Part shown: in pieces, positions 1 through 6,893 of the stretch
Numbering within the stretch: position 1 is the stretch's first letter
How the letters are laid out: each line of letters begins with the position of its first letter
Assembly: GCA_910589395.1 (NCBI GenBank)
Contig: CAJUTL010000023.1
Location: 1 to 50,325 of the forward strand
DNA: 50,325 nucleotides
From: an uncultured Oscillospiraceae bacterium
Lineage (GTDB): Bacteria > Bacillota_A > Clostridia > Oscillospirales > Acutalibacteraceae
Direction: 5' to 3'
Program-made: the position numbers and the translations under genes
The notes under the pieces: generated by a model
What the model saw: only the letters and a program-made list of their open reading frames with translations
The model's database searches: none
Told to the model about the DNA's origin: nothing

Positions 1-1
1 G

Positions 2-238
2 ATCCCCACCCTGCCACGGCCCTCCCCTTCCCCAACGCCTTCCGTCCGGCAGGAAAGTTATTGGGTCACGCTGAAAAACGGTAAGATCGGCATTTATCAA
101 AAAGGGAAAGAAGAGCCCCTTCTCACCGCCGAGATCGATGCTTCTCAGCTTCCCAAAGAAGATCTCAGCCTTTTGGAACAGGGGATCCCGGCAAAAAGCT
201 TTTCCGAGGCAAGATCGATCCTGGAGGACTACGAATAG
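2..238 (+). CDS. 3' end of an unidentified protein gene (partial)
   Basis: The gene enters from the left edge; the frame is open from base 2 and ends at TAG 236-238, giving 78 residues. The visible tail starts with a proline/serine-rich linker (IPTLPRPSPSPTPS) followed by a compact domain: YWVTLKNGKIGIYQKG, then LTAEIDASQLPKEDLSLLEQGI, ending SILEDYE. This layout (Y-x-V/L-x-x-x-x-G-x-I-x-V/I-Y, then L-P-x-x-D, then L-x-x-G-I, then LEDY) resembles the C-terminal domain of BofC-like Firmicute proteins, but the rest is outside the window. I do not assign a function. A hairpin terminator lies about 165 bases downstream. Confidence 0.6.
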   Translation: MPTLPRPSPSPTPSVRQESYWVTLKNGKIGIYQKGKEEPLLTAEIDASQLPKEDLSLLEQGIPAKSFSEARSILEDYE

Positions 239-396
239 CGCCAACGCTGATCTGCGTTATTCGCCAAGATCCTTGATCCTGCTGAAAGCTGACCGATTCC
301 CTTTAGTTTCCCCGGCAAAAGAAAATTTAGCAGCGCTTCTCCTTGGAAATATCATGGAAAATGCCGCTTTCTGCTTTTGCAAATTTAAGAAATCGC

Positions 397-442
397 ACAA
401 AAGAGAGCCTGTTTTTGTTGTTTCAGAACGGGCTCTCTTTTT
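397..442 (+). terminator. Intrinsic terminator in the 239-538 spacer
   Basis: An 11-bp stem (GAGAGCCTGTT at 403-413 with AACGGGCTCTC at 427-437, one G-U pair) is followed by five T on the plus strand. It could end transcription of the gene entering from the left. It is preceded by A residues, so it may also act against minus-strand transcripts leaving the MATE gene. I see no other gene or RNA in 239-538. Confidence 0.6.
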
Positions 443-538
443 CCATAAATTCCATTTCTGCGGCTTCTTAGTCCCTCATCGCAAATCAAACTCAAAACAG
501 TATCCTTTTCCACAGAAGCCTCAATGCAGCTTTCTCTG

Positions 539-1921
539 TTACGCTTTCCCTTGCAGCTCCTGGTCTTTGTTTCCTTGGCTCAATTCTTTCCACACCCGAA
601 TCATAACCGCAGCGGTAATCACGATGGCTAAAATGTCCGCAATCGGTGCGGCCCAGAAAATTCCAGTAACGCCTAAGAAAACAGGAATCAGCAGGGAGAA
701 AACAATCAATAGCGCGTCCCGCAAAATCGACAATGGGGCAGCGGCCTTTGCCTTGCCGATAGACTGCAAGAAGATAGCGCAAACCTTCTGAACACAGGTA
801 ACAAAGATAAGAGCAAGGTAAATCCGCAGGCACAGTACGGCGAAATCAAAGTAAATCGGGTCGTCAGCCGAGCCGAACATACGGATAAATACACCGGGAA
901 CAGCTTCAAAGAGAACCATGCAGATCAAGCCAACGATGACCGTCCACTTCATCATCAGTTTCAGCAACTCCCGCACCCGATCATAGTTCTTTGCGCCGTA
1001 ATTGTAGCCCGCAACAGGCTGTGCGCCGGCGGCGATACCAATAGCAATATTGAGGACAATTTGAAAGAGCTTCATGATCACGACAAACGCCGCCAAAGAA
1101 ATGTCCGCGCCGTAAAGCGACTGTGCGCCATATTTTACCAGCAGGATATTATTGACTACGGTGATGATTACAATGGAAAGCTGTGTCAACAGGCTGGAAG
1201 TTCCCAAAGCCATAACAGATTTCAAAAGGGCCGCGCTTGGCTTGAAGCTGCTGGCCTTTACCCGGAAGGTCTTGGAGCAGCCTAAATAGGCGGCGCAAAT
1301 AACGAAGCTGACAAACTGTCCCAAAATGGTAGCCCATGCCGCACCCTTAATGCCCATGTTCAGTACGAAAATCGCTACCGGGTCGCCAATGATGTTGATG
1401 ATTGCACCAGTCAGCATTGCCGCCATCGCGTATTTGGGACTGCCGTCTGCGCGAATGATGGACGCTAATGTGTTCTGCGTCATGGCAAGGGGCATCATGG
1501 CGAAGATAATCACGCCGTAATCATGCGCCATCTGGATATTTGCGTCTGTCGCTCCAATAAGCCGAAGCAGACTGTCGCCCCATAAGTAGGCAATAACGAT
1601 AACAACCACGCCAGAGAGAAAAGAGCCCAGAACCGCGCCCCCTACACTCCTGTGAATGTCTTTCGTTTCCCCCCGCCCCAAAGAAACGCTCAACGCGGCG
1701 GCTCCGTCACCAAAGAACAGGCTCAACCCCCAGCCTACAACCGTAATCGGGAAAATAACGCCAGTGGCAGCGTTACCCAGATAGCCTACGCCATTGCCGA
1801 CGAAAATCTGGTCTACGATGTTGTACAGGCAGGAAATGATCAGGGAGCAGATGCAGGGGATAGCGAACTTTCGAAGCAGTTTCCCCACCTTTTCGGTGCC
1901 AAGATAATTTGAGTTTTCCAT
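539..1921 (-). CDS. MATE family multidrug/Na+ efflux transporter
   Basis: The 460-residue product has the length and pattern of MATE (MatE/NorM/MepA-like) transporters: two six-helix halves, beginning MENSNYLGTEKVGKLLRKFAIPCICSLIISCLYNIVDQIFVGN, with the family-typical NIVDQIFVGxGVGYLGNAA segment in helix 1-2. MATE proteins sit in the cytoplasmic membrane and export cationic drugs or metabolites in exchange for H+ or Na+; the substrate here is unknown. Start ATG 1919-1921 follows AAGGAGG (1927-1933). Expression appears to be gated by an attenuator directly upstream (1944-2051). Base composition is lower in GC than the flanking housekeeping genes, and an IS200 remnant and tRNA-Thr lie upstream, so recent acquisition is likely. 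A second, different MATE gene sits at 28472. Confidence 0.93.
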   Translation of the reverse strand: MENSNYLGTEKVGKLLRKFAIPCICSLIISCLYNIVDQIFVGNGVGYLGNAATGVIFPITVVGWGLSLFFGDGAAALSVSLGRGETKDIHRSVGGAVLGSFLSGVVVIVIAYLWGDSLLRLIGATDANIQMAHDYGVIIFAMMPLAMTQNTLASIIRADGSPKYAMAAMLTGAIINIIGDPVAIFVLNMGIKGAAWATILGQFVSFVICAAYLGCSKTFRVKASSFKPSAALLKSVMALGTSSLLTQLSIVIITVVNNILLVKYGAQSLYGADISLAAFVVIMKLFQIVLNIAIGIAAGAQPVAGYNYGAKNYDRVRELLKLMMKWTVIVGLICMVLFEAVPGVFIRMFGSADDPIYFDFAVLCLRIYLALIFVTCVQKVCAIFLQSIGKAKAAAPLSILRDALLIVFSLLIPVFLGVTGIFWAAPIADILAIVITAAVMIRVWKELSQGNKDQELQGKA

Positions 1922-1943
1922 AGTGACCTCCTTGATTTAGGGC

Positions 1944-1974
1944 AAAAAAACAGCACATGCTGACGCATGTGCTG
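1944..1974 (-). terminator. Leader terminator of the MATE attenuator (segments 3 and 4)
   Basis: On the minus strand a perfect 10-bp stem, CAGCACATGC (1974-1965) with GCATGTGCTG (1960-1951), closes a 4-base loop and runs directly into seven T (1950-1944). It ends about 11 bases before the MATE ribosome binding site, so it is a terminator inside the 5' leader, not after a gene. Segment 3 can instead pair with GCGTGTGTTG at 2000-1991 (10 pairs, two of them G-U), which would prevent it forming. Confidence 0.85.
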
Positions 1975-1990
1975 AAAAAACATCGACTAC

Positions 1991-2051
1991 CAACACACGC
2001 TGCACATCTGTACCGTAATCAGACTTACGCGCAAATGCGCCGCATGTGTCG
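1991..2051 (-). promoter_or_regulatory. Attenuator leader, segments 1 and 2
   Basis: On the minus strand, segment 1 (CGACACATGCGGCGCAT, 2051-2035) can pair over 17 positions with segment 2 (ATGTGCAGCGTGTGTTG, 2007-1991). I count 16 pairs including G-U and one G-A mismatch. Segment 2 can alternatively pair with segment 3 (1974-1965) of the terminator. The 1:2/3:4 fold therefore gives termination and the 2:3 fold antitermination, the logic of trp-type and antibiotic-responsive attenuators. A seven-codon reading frame lies across segment 1. Confidence 0.75.
2025..2045 (-). CDS. Candidate leader peptide MRRICA
   Basis: ATG CGG CGC ATT TGC GCG TAA on the minus strand encodes MRRICA. It lies about 27 bases after the predicted transcription start and overlaps attenuator segment 1, so a ribosome pausing on it would block the 1:2 pairing and favour the 2:3 antiterminator. 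The upstream Shine-Dalgarno-like sequence is weak (AGG about 15 bases before ATG), so translation is not certain. Very short arginine-bearing leader peptides are known in antibiotic-responsive attenuators and erm leaders; this particular one I do not recognise. Confidence 0.55.
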   Translation of the reverse strand: MRRICA

Positions 2052-2078
2052 TTGATTGCCTATGAAATTTATAGTACC

Positions 2079-2107
2079 AGTATAATATCTTGGTTTGGAG
2101 TTTTCAA
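2079..2107 (-). promoter_or_regulatory. Sigma-A promoter of the MATE leader
   Basis: On the minus strand, TTGAAA (2107-2102), 17-base spacer, TATACT (2084-2079). Transcription would start near 2072, giving a leader of about 150 bases that holds the short ORF and the attenuator. Confidence 0.75.
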
Positions 2108-2315
2108 GTAGCGTTTTTTCACAAATTATAGTTCAAATGTGCTGGGTAAATTTTGACAAAAATAAAATATCTCTTACAGCGGTTTCACTCTCTGCAAAAA
2201 CTATCATGGCGCAATATTTTCTTTCTCGATAAGATTTGTTATTTAGTGAAAGCTCACTCTTAAGCGGTTGATACAGTCTCGAACTACCGGCTAAAAATTT
2301 TAATTCCTCTAATCA

Positions 2316-3030
2316 ATCCCACGCCCAAAGGACGTGGGATGAATGATACGCCCTAAAAGGGCATCATGCCAGCAGCGCCTAAAGGCGCGCAATGAGAAAA
2401 GCCAACCGCACTTTGGGTTAGGCGTTTCTTTCTTACATCTCTTCTAAATCTTTAAAATGGATCTTCGTACTCCTTAAAGCTCATCTGGTCCATGATCCGA
2501 TCTTCTCTCCTGATCCTGGATATATTTCTGAATAGCTTTTTTGTTTCCTCCTACCGTGCTCACATAGTACCCTTTTTCCCAAAACACTCTCCTTCCATAC
2601 TTGTACTTTAAGTTTGCGTGCCGTTCAAATATCATCAAGGTACTCTATCCCATGAATTCTCCCACGCTCAGCTTGGGCGGTATTGATAGCAGCATTGTGA
2701 ACGTGATCCGGCATGCCATGGGCCTCTATGATTTCTACATGTTTATACTCACACAGCTTTCTTAAAATTTTTCCTACGTGCGCTCGTAGTTTCCCATACA
2801 CTGCTTTCCTGCGGTACTTCGGTACCAGCACTATGTGATATTGACACTTCCATTTCGTAATGTGCAACCGCAAGTACCTTGCGGCAGACTTTGCTCGTCC
2901 ATTTGGACTGACCTCCTTTGATTTTTTGTGCGATTGGCGTTACCTGCTCTTATTTATATCAATGGAGGTCTTTTCTTTCCTAATCGACGCTGCCGCTTTT
3001 TTCGTTCCCCACCGCCTTAGCTGGTGGTTG
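2316..3030 (-). mobile_element. Degenerate IS200/IS605-type insertion element
   Basis: The element is bounded by the small imperfect hairpins typical of this family rather than by inverted terminal repeats. At the transposase-downstream side there are three stem-loops: ATCCCACG/CGTGGGAT (2316-2340), GCCC/GGGC (about 2350-2361) and GCGCC/GGCGC (2375-2388). At the upstream side there is CCACC/GGTGG (3009-3027). Between them lies a broken Y1 transposase gene. It is inserted between tRNA-Thr and the MATE leader. Exact ends cannot be fixed without an intact relative. The 2108-2315 stretch next to it is AT-rich and I see no gene there. Confidence 0.75.
2474..2902 (-). pseudogene. tnpA: IS200/IS605 TnpA (Y1 transposase) pseudogene
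   Basis: Joined across frames, the remnant reads like TnpA: MDEQSL, then HITKWKCQYHIVLVPKYRRKAVYGK, then IIEAHGMPDHVH, then LLSIPPKLSVGEFMG, then LMIFERHANLKYKYGRRVFWEKGYYVSTVGGNKKAIQKYIQDQE. The HUH histidines (PDHVH) and the Y1-bearing C-terminus are still visible. At least four lesions break it. A palindromic insertion (CCGCAAGGTACTTGCGG) follows MDEQSL. An extra T lies in the HTKW codons (now HITKW). An extra A after PDHVH shifts the frame. A TAG with a small deletion replaces the usual YLKGKSS segment. The original ATG (2900-2902) keeps a strong AAAGGAGG site. No functional transposase can be made. Confidence 0.85.
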
Positions 3031-3035
3031 TTTAT

Positions 3036-3076
3036 ACAAAAAACCGGCAAGCCTCTTCCGAGACTTGCCGGTTTTT
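3036..3076 (-). terminator. Terminator after tRNA-Thr
   Basis: A long stem (ACCGGCAAG.../...CTTGCCGGT) with a short TTCC-type loop is followed by a T run on the minus strand just after the tRNA 3' end. It also has T residues on the plus side, so it can work in both directions. Confidence 0.75.
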
Positions 3077-3151
3077 GGAGCTACTGATGTGACTCGAACA
3101 CACGACCTGCTGATTACGAATCAGCTGCTCTACCGGCTGAGCTACAGTAGC
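3076..3151 (-). tRNA. tRNA-Thr (CGT anticodon)
   Basis: A complete cloverleaf can be read on the minus strand: acceptor GCTACTG/CAGTAGC, D-arm GCTC/GAGC, anticodon arm GCTGA-TTCGTAA-TCAGC with anticodon CGT, T-arm GTGTG-TTCGAGT-CACAT, discriminator T and an encoded CCA. A terminator follows directly. The neighbouring IS200 remnant and MATE gene suggest this tRNA flank is a site where foreign DNA has accumulated. Confidence 0.95.
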
Positions 3152-3284
3152 AAAGAAAAAGAAACGCCTCTTTCAAGCGCTTTTTTATTATAGCCAAGCG
3201 AAAAAGATTTGTCAATCCTCATTCTGTCTCTTTTCCCGAATTTTCTTTTCTCAAAAACTGCTTCTTTTCTCTGGTGGAATTGTA

Positions 3285-3293
3285 TGCTATACT
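3285..3293 (+). promoter_or_regulatory. Extended -10 promoter of the dnaD-like operon
   Basis: TGCTATACT (TGN plus TATACT) lies about 60 bases before the dnaD-like start. No good -35 box is seen, as expected for an extended -10 promoter. Confidence 0.5.
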
Positions 3294-3352
3294 AGAGTAT
3301 ATCTTTGATTTCAGAGGCTTGGAAGTATATTTTTCAGTAAGGAAACGATGAG

Positions 3353-4372
3353 ATGGGAATGGAATACAGTTTAGATATCGGGGCTTGGAATTCCGTATTC
3401 GCGGTGCCCTGCGCTTTGGTGGATCAGCATATCAAGCTTGCCGGGAAAGAACAGCTGCAGGTACTGCTGTGGTTTCTCCGGCACGGTGGAAAAAGCTTTT
3501 CCCCTGATGATCTGGCGGGGGCTTTAGGGATTTCCGCGGACAGTGCTCTGGACGCGCTGGAATATTGGGTAGACCGGGGCCTGCTGGCGGAAAAGGCGGG
3601 CGCGCTTTATCCTGTTCCGCAAAACACCGCCGGACAGGATCAAAAGCAGGAGTCCGGCGAAGGTGCGGCGCAGGAAGCGTCTCAGCCTCCTGCCGCAGAA
3701 AAAGCCGCTCCCGCTCTGCCTCCGAAAAAACGCCTCACGAAGCCGGACGCAGCCTACCTTGCGGCAAGAGCGAAGGAATCCGCCGATATCCGCTCCCTTC
3801 TTCAGGAAGCGGAGGCCACCTTGGGAATCCTTTCCCCCGCCATGACCAGCGTGCTGCTTGCCAGCTGTGACGATTACGGCCTGCCGGTGGAGGTGGTGGC
3901 CATGCTCCTGCACTATGCCAAGGAGATCGGCAAAACGGGCGCCGCCTATATCGATTCTGTAGCCAGAGACTGGGCGGAAAGCGGTATCTTCACATTGGAG
4001 GCCGCCGAAGGCAAGCTGCAGGAGCTCAGCGAGAAGCGGCTTGCCTGGGGGAAGGTAGCCTCCGCCGCCGGGCTGCCGAAACGCTCTCCCTCCAAAAAAG
4101 AAGAGGAAGCGGCTTACCGGTGGGTATACGAATGGAAGCTCATTCCCGACCTGCTTTCCGCCGCCTATGAGCGCTGTGTGGACAACACGGGAAAATTCAG
4201 CGCCGCCTACATGAACCGCGTTTTGGAAAGCTGGCACAAGAAGGGGATCAAAAACCTGGAGCAGCTGGCACAAGAGGAACAGAAAAATCAGGAAGAAAAA
4301 GCCAAGCCCGCAAGCTATGATATTGACGAGGTAGAGCGATTGAGCTTTTTTGATTTGCCGGAGGAATTGTAA
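3353..4372 (+). CDS. DnaD domain replication initiation/primosome protein
   Basis: The 339-residue product has the two-part layout of DnaD/DnaB-type Firmicute primosome proteins. The N-terminal winged-helix region (about 1-90) includes LLWFLRHGGKSFSPDDLAGALGISADSALDALEYWVDRGLL. A charged linker follows (about 90-130). C-terminal DnaD-type repeats (about 140-310) include MTSVLLASCDDYGLPVEVVAMLLHYAKEIGKTGAAYIDSVARDWAESGIFTLEAAE and a second repeat with AAYMNRVLESWHKKGI. DnaD proteins bind DNA and help load the replicative helicase at the origin or at stalled forks. The gene abuts a helicase-loader-like ATPase (stop followed immediately by ATG), which supports a shared helicase-loading role. ATG 3353 or ATG 3359 could be the start; AAGGAA precedes both. 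Confidence 0.88.
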   Translation: MGMEYSLDIGAWNSVFAVPCALVDQHIKLAGKEQLQVLLWFLRHGGKSFSPDDLAGALGISADSALDALEYWVDRGLLAEKAGALYPVPQNTAGQDQKQESGEGAAQEASQPPAAEKAAPALPPKKRLTKPDAAYLAARAKESADIRSLLQEAEATLGILSPAMTSVLLASCDDYGLPVEVVAMLLHYAKEIGKTGAAYIDSVARDWAESGIFTLEAAEGKLQELSEKRLAWGKVASAAGLPKRSPSKKEEEAAYRWVYEWKLIPDLLSAAYERCVDNTGKFSAAYMNRVLESWHKKGIKNLEQLAQEEQKNQEEKAKPASYDIDEVERLSFFDLPEEL

Positions 4373-5353
4373 ATGGGATACGGGAAAAAGATCTTTGAAG
4401 AGGCCAGAGCGGAGCTGGAGCGCCGCAGGCAGAGGGCGGAAAGCGAAGCTGAGGAAAGGCGCTCCGCCTTCTATCTGCGGTACCCTCAGGCCGGAGAGCT
4501 GCGGGAAGCCATGGCAAAAAACGCCGCCGGGGCCGCAAAGGCGGTGGTGCGGGGCGGCGATGTGCGGGCAGAGCTTCAGCGGCTTCAGGAACGGGCCGGA
4601 ACGCTGAACGCGGAGTATGACCGTCTGCTGCGGGAGGCGGGGCTTTCCAGAGAGGAGATCTCCCCCCGGTATACCTGCCCCCTCTGTAAAGACACCGGTT
4701 TTACAGACGGCAGAATGTGCCGGTGCTTTCTTGAGCTGCAGCGCAGTCTTGCTTATGAGAAGCTGAGCATGAACGTTCCCTTGGAAAAATGCACCTTTTC
4801 CTCCTTTTCTCTCTCCTATTATCAGGAGGATCCCCGGGCCTACCGGCAGATGGAAAATATTTTTGCCGCCTGCAAGGGCTATGCGGAGAAATTCCGCAAA
4901 AACTCCCCCAGTCTGCTTTTTAAGGGAGGAACGGGCCTGGGAAAGACCCATCTTTCTCTGGCGATCGCCGGGGCGGTGATCGAAAAGGGCTTTGGCGTGA
5001 TCTACGGCTCGGCCCAAAGCTTTGCCGTCTCTCTGGAAAAGGAGCGGTTTGACCGCCGGGAGGACGGGGAACCTGGCGACACCCATTCCCAGCTGCTTTC
5101 CTGTGATCTGCTGATTCTGGACGACCTGGGAACGGAATTCCCCTCCGCCTATGTCAACGCCGCTTTGTATGATATCATAAACAGCCGCATGCTGGCGGAG
5201 AAGCCCACCATCATCAGCACGAACCTTTCCATGAAGGAGCTGGAGGAACGGTACAGCGAACGCTTTGCTTCACGCATTGCCGGGTATTACGGAATGCTGG
5301 GCTTCTTGGGAAACGATATCCGAATCGAAAAGCGGAAACAGAAAAATTCCTGA
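4373..5353 (+). CDS. DnaC/DnaI-like AAA+ helicase loader ATPase
   Basis: A 326-residue AAA+ protein. The N-terminal helical, charged region (about 1-95) is followed by a Cys cluster (C102-x2-C105, C116-x-C118) as in zinc-binding DnaI-type loaders. Walker A is GGTGLGKT (about 185-192), Walker B LLILDD (about 246-251), and the sensor region includes TIISTNLSMKELEERYSERFASRI with an arginine finger-like RI. Such proteins load the ring helicase onto DNA. The ATG follows the dnaD-like stop codon with no gap, so translation is probably coupled. A fully phage-encoded DnaC is unlikely because housekeeping genes follow. Confidence 0.9.
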   Translation: MGYGKKIFEEARAELERRRQRAESEAEERRSAFYLRYPQAGELREAMAKNAAGAAKAVVRGGDVRAELQRLQERAGTLNAEYDRLLREAGLSREEISPRYTCPLCKDTGFTDGRMCRCFLELQRSLAYEKLSMNVPLEKCTFSSFSLSYYQEDPRAYRQMENIFAACKGYAEKFRKNSPSLLFKGGTGLGKTHLSLAIAGAVIEKGFGVIYGSAQSFAVSLEKERFDRREDGEPGDTHSQLLSCDLLILDDLGTEFPSAYVNAALYDIINSRMLAEKPTIISTNLSMKELEERYSERFASRIAGYYGMLGFLGNDIRIEKRKQKNS

Positions 5354-5420
5354 TGCGAATATGGGAGAGCACAGGGGGTCTCCCTTCTCAAGATTCAACA
5401 TTCAGTAAGGTGGTTACAAT

Positions 5421-6206
5421 ATGAGCGAGGCAGGCGCTGCCGCCAGTGTTTTAGAGCTCTCCTTCCAGATGGGAGAAACGCTTCTGGAAAACGGCGCGGA
5501 AATTTCCCGGGTACAGGAAACTATGGAGCGTGTAGCGAAGGCATATCATGCGGAGGAATTCAACGTCTATGTGTTGACTAACGCCGTGTTTGCCGGTGGA
5601 AAAGAAAACGGCGTGGAAAAGCGAATGGAGTTAAAGCACGTTCCCTCCAGCAGCATTCATTTTGGACGGATCTGTGCGGTAAACCAGCTTTCCAGGGAGA
5701 TCGCCGAGGGAAAGCACAGCGTGGAAGAGGCTTTTGCCATTCTGGAAAAAATACGTTCCCTTCCCTATTCCTCTCTGCCTCTGGCGATCTTCGCCTGCGC
5801 CGTTGGCAGCGCAGCCTTCAGCTATCTGTTTGGCGGCAGCGGGTGGGACGCCCTTACCGCCTTTTGCTGCGGTCTGGTGCTGGAACCCTTTCTTCACTGG
5901 ACAGGAAAGCACAAATTCTCCAAGTTTTTAACAAATCTTTCCGCCAGCGCTCTGGTCACACTGTGTGGCGCTGTGCTGCTGCTTTTGGGGCTGGGCCAAA
6001 ACCTGGATAAGATCATCATCGGCTCCATTATCCGGCTGGTACCCGGTGTGGCGCTGACCACCTCCATTCGGGATTTCTTTAACGGGGACTATCTCAGCGG
6101 CACGATCCGCATGATCGACGCCGTTCTGGTAGGCGGCTGTATCGCCGTGGGCGTGGGTGTTGTGGTACGCCTGCTTTCTCCCCTGCTGGGAGGTGCGCTG
6201 CTGTGA
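5421..6206 (+). CDS. ThrE-type threonine/serine exporter, N-terminal subunit (YjjP-like)
   Basis: The 261-residue protein begins with a soluble domain (about 1-120: LELSFQMGETLLENGAEISRVQETMERVAKAYHAEEFNVYVLTNAVFAG) that matches the conserved N-terminus of the ThrE/YjjP (DUF1212) family, followed by about five membrane segments. In Corynebacterium a single ThrE carries both halves; here, as in YjjP/YjjB, the second half is the next gene. Together they are expected to form a membrane exporter for small amino or organic acids; the substrate is inferred from the family only. RBS AAGGTGG precedes ATG 5421. Its TGA overlaps the GTG start of the partner. Confidence 0.88.
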   Translation: MSEAGAAASVLELSFQMGETLLENGAEISRVQETMERVAKAYHAEEFNVYVLTNAVFAGGKENGVEKRMELKHVPSSSIHFGRICAVNQLSREIAEGKHSVEEAFAILEKIRSLPYSSLPLAIFACAVGSAAFSYLFGGSGWDALTAFCCGLVLEPFLHWTGKHKFSKFLTNLSASALVTLCGAVLLLLGLGQNLDKIIIGSIIRLVPGVALTTSIRDFFNGDYLSGTIRMIDAVLVGGCIAVGVGVVVRLLSPLLGGALL

Positions 6207-6664
6207 CTGATTTTCCCCTGCTGCTAAACTGGCTGTTTCAAACGCTGGTCGCTTTTTTGGCCACTATTGCTTTTTCCGTCATTTTTCACACTCCCAGAAA
6301 AGAATATCTGCTGACCGGGATCACCGGTGGCGTGGGCTGGCTTGTCTACCTCATTGCCATGCATTTCGGCTGCGGCACGGTAGCCGCCTCCTTTTTTGCC
6401 ACCGTGGCACTTGCCTGGCTTTCCCGTATTTTTTCCTTTGCCCACAAGGCGCCTGTTACGGTCTATCTGATCTGCGGCATTTTCCCGCTGGTTCCCGGCG
6501 CGGGTATTTACTACACCGGCTACCATTTCTTCATGAGTGATAACGCCCTGGCCCTCAGCAAAGGGCTGGAAACCATAAAGATCGCCATTGCCATTGCCCT
6601 GGGCATCGGCATTGTACTGTCCTTGCCACGGTTTTTCTTCACTTGGCGGAAGGGAAGTCGTTAG
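6203..6664 (+). CDS. ThrE-type exporter, C-terminal subunit (YjjB-like)
   Basis: A 153-residue, almost wholly hydrophobic protein with about five membrane helices and the family motif FPLVPGAGIYYTGYHFF (DUF3815/ThrE_2). It starts at GTG 6203, overlapping the upstream TGA as GTGA, so the two subunits are translationally coupled. Its stop codon (TAG 6662-6664) is the first part of a TTAGTTGTTAG repeat tract, so the intergenic element at 6661-6880 begins exactly at the gene end. Confidence 0.87.
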   Translation: MTDFPLLLNWLFQTLVAFLATIAFSVIFHTPRKEYLLTGITGGVGWLVYLIAMHFGCGTVAASFFATVALAWLSRIFSFAHKAPVTVYLICGIFPLVPGAGIYYTGYHFFMSDNALALSKGLETIKIAIAIALGIGIVLSLPRFFFTWRKGSR

Positions 6665-6880
6665 TTGTTAGTTATTAGTAGTTAGAGAAGGGAAGCTTCC
6701 ATTTTGGTCATCCTGAGGAGCGTAGTGACGAAGGATCTCGTCCTTCATTCCTGGGTAAAAGGCCAAAAGGACGAGATTCTTCACCGAGAAAGCAAAGCTT
6801 GCCTTGCTTTCTGTTTAGCAATGACAACTGGAAAACCTTTTCCTTATTCTAACAACTAACATCTAACAACTAATAACTAA
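6661..6880. repeat. Intergenic palindromic element bounded by TTAGTTGTTAG tracts
   Basis: The left border is a TTAGTTGTTAGTTATTAG-like tract (6661-6685) and the right border is its inverse, CTAACAACTAACATCTAAC-like (6849-6880). The core is an imperfect long palindrome: GGTCATCCTGAGGAGCG...GGATCTCGTCCTT on one side and AAGGACGAGATTCTTC...GCAATGACAAC on the other. The same core motif (TGTCATTCTGA...GAAGAATCTCG and its inverse) recurs at 44305-44405, 44612-44705 and 50097-50218, and as a half copy near 23290-23352. It looks like a non-autonomous miniature element; no ORF is present. Confidence 0.7.
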
Positions 6881-6893
6881 AAGGGGGAAGCGT

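Noticed and set aside
138..791. 217-codon plus-strand ORF after the partial first gene
   Set aside because: Runs through a terminator hairpin and the antisense of the MATE 3' end; the translation is Phe/Ser/Pro-rich with no family features.
3031..3160. Integration att site at the tRNA-Thr 3' end
   Set aside because: No second copy of the tRNA end and no integrase gene were found in the window.
3524..5086. 520-codon minus-strand ORF
   Set aside because: Antisense to the dnaD-like and DnaC-like genes, which have clear domains; the product has no recognisable motifs and the ORF results from GC-rich codon bias.
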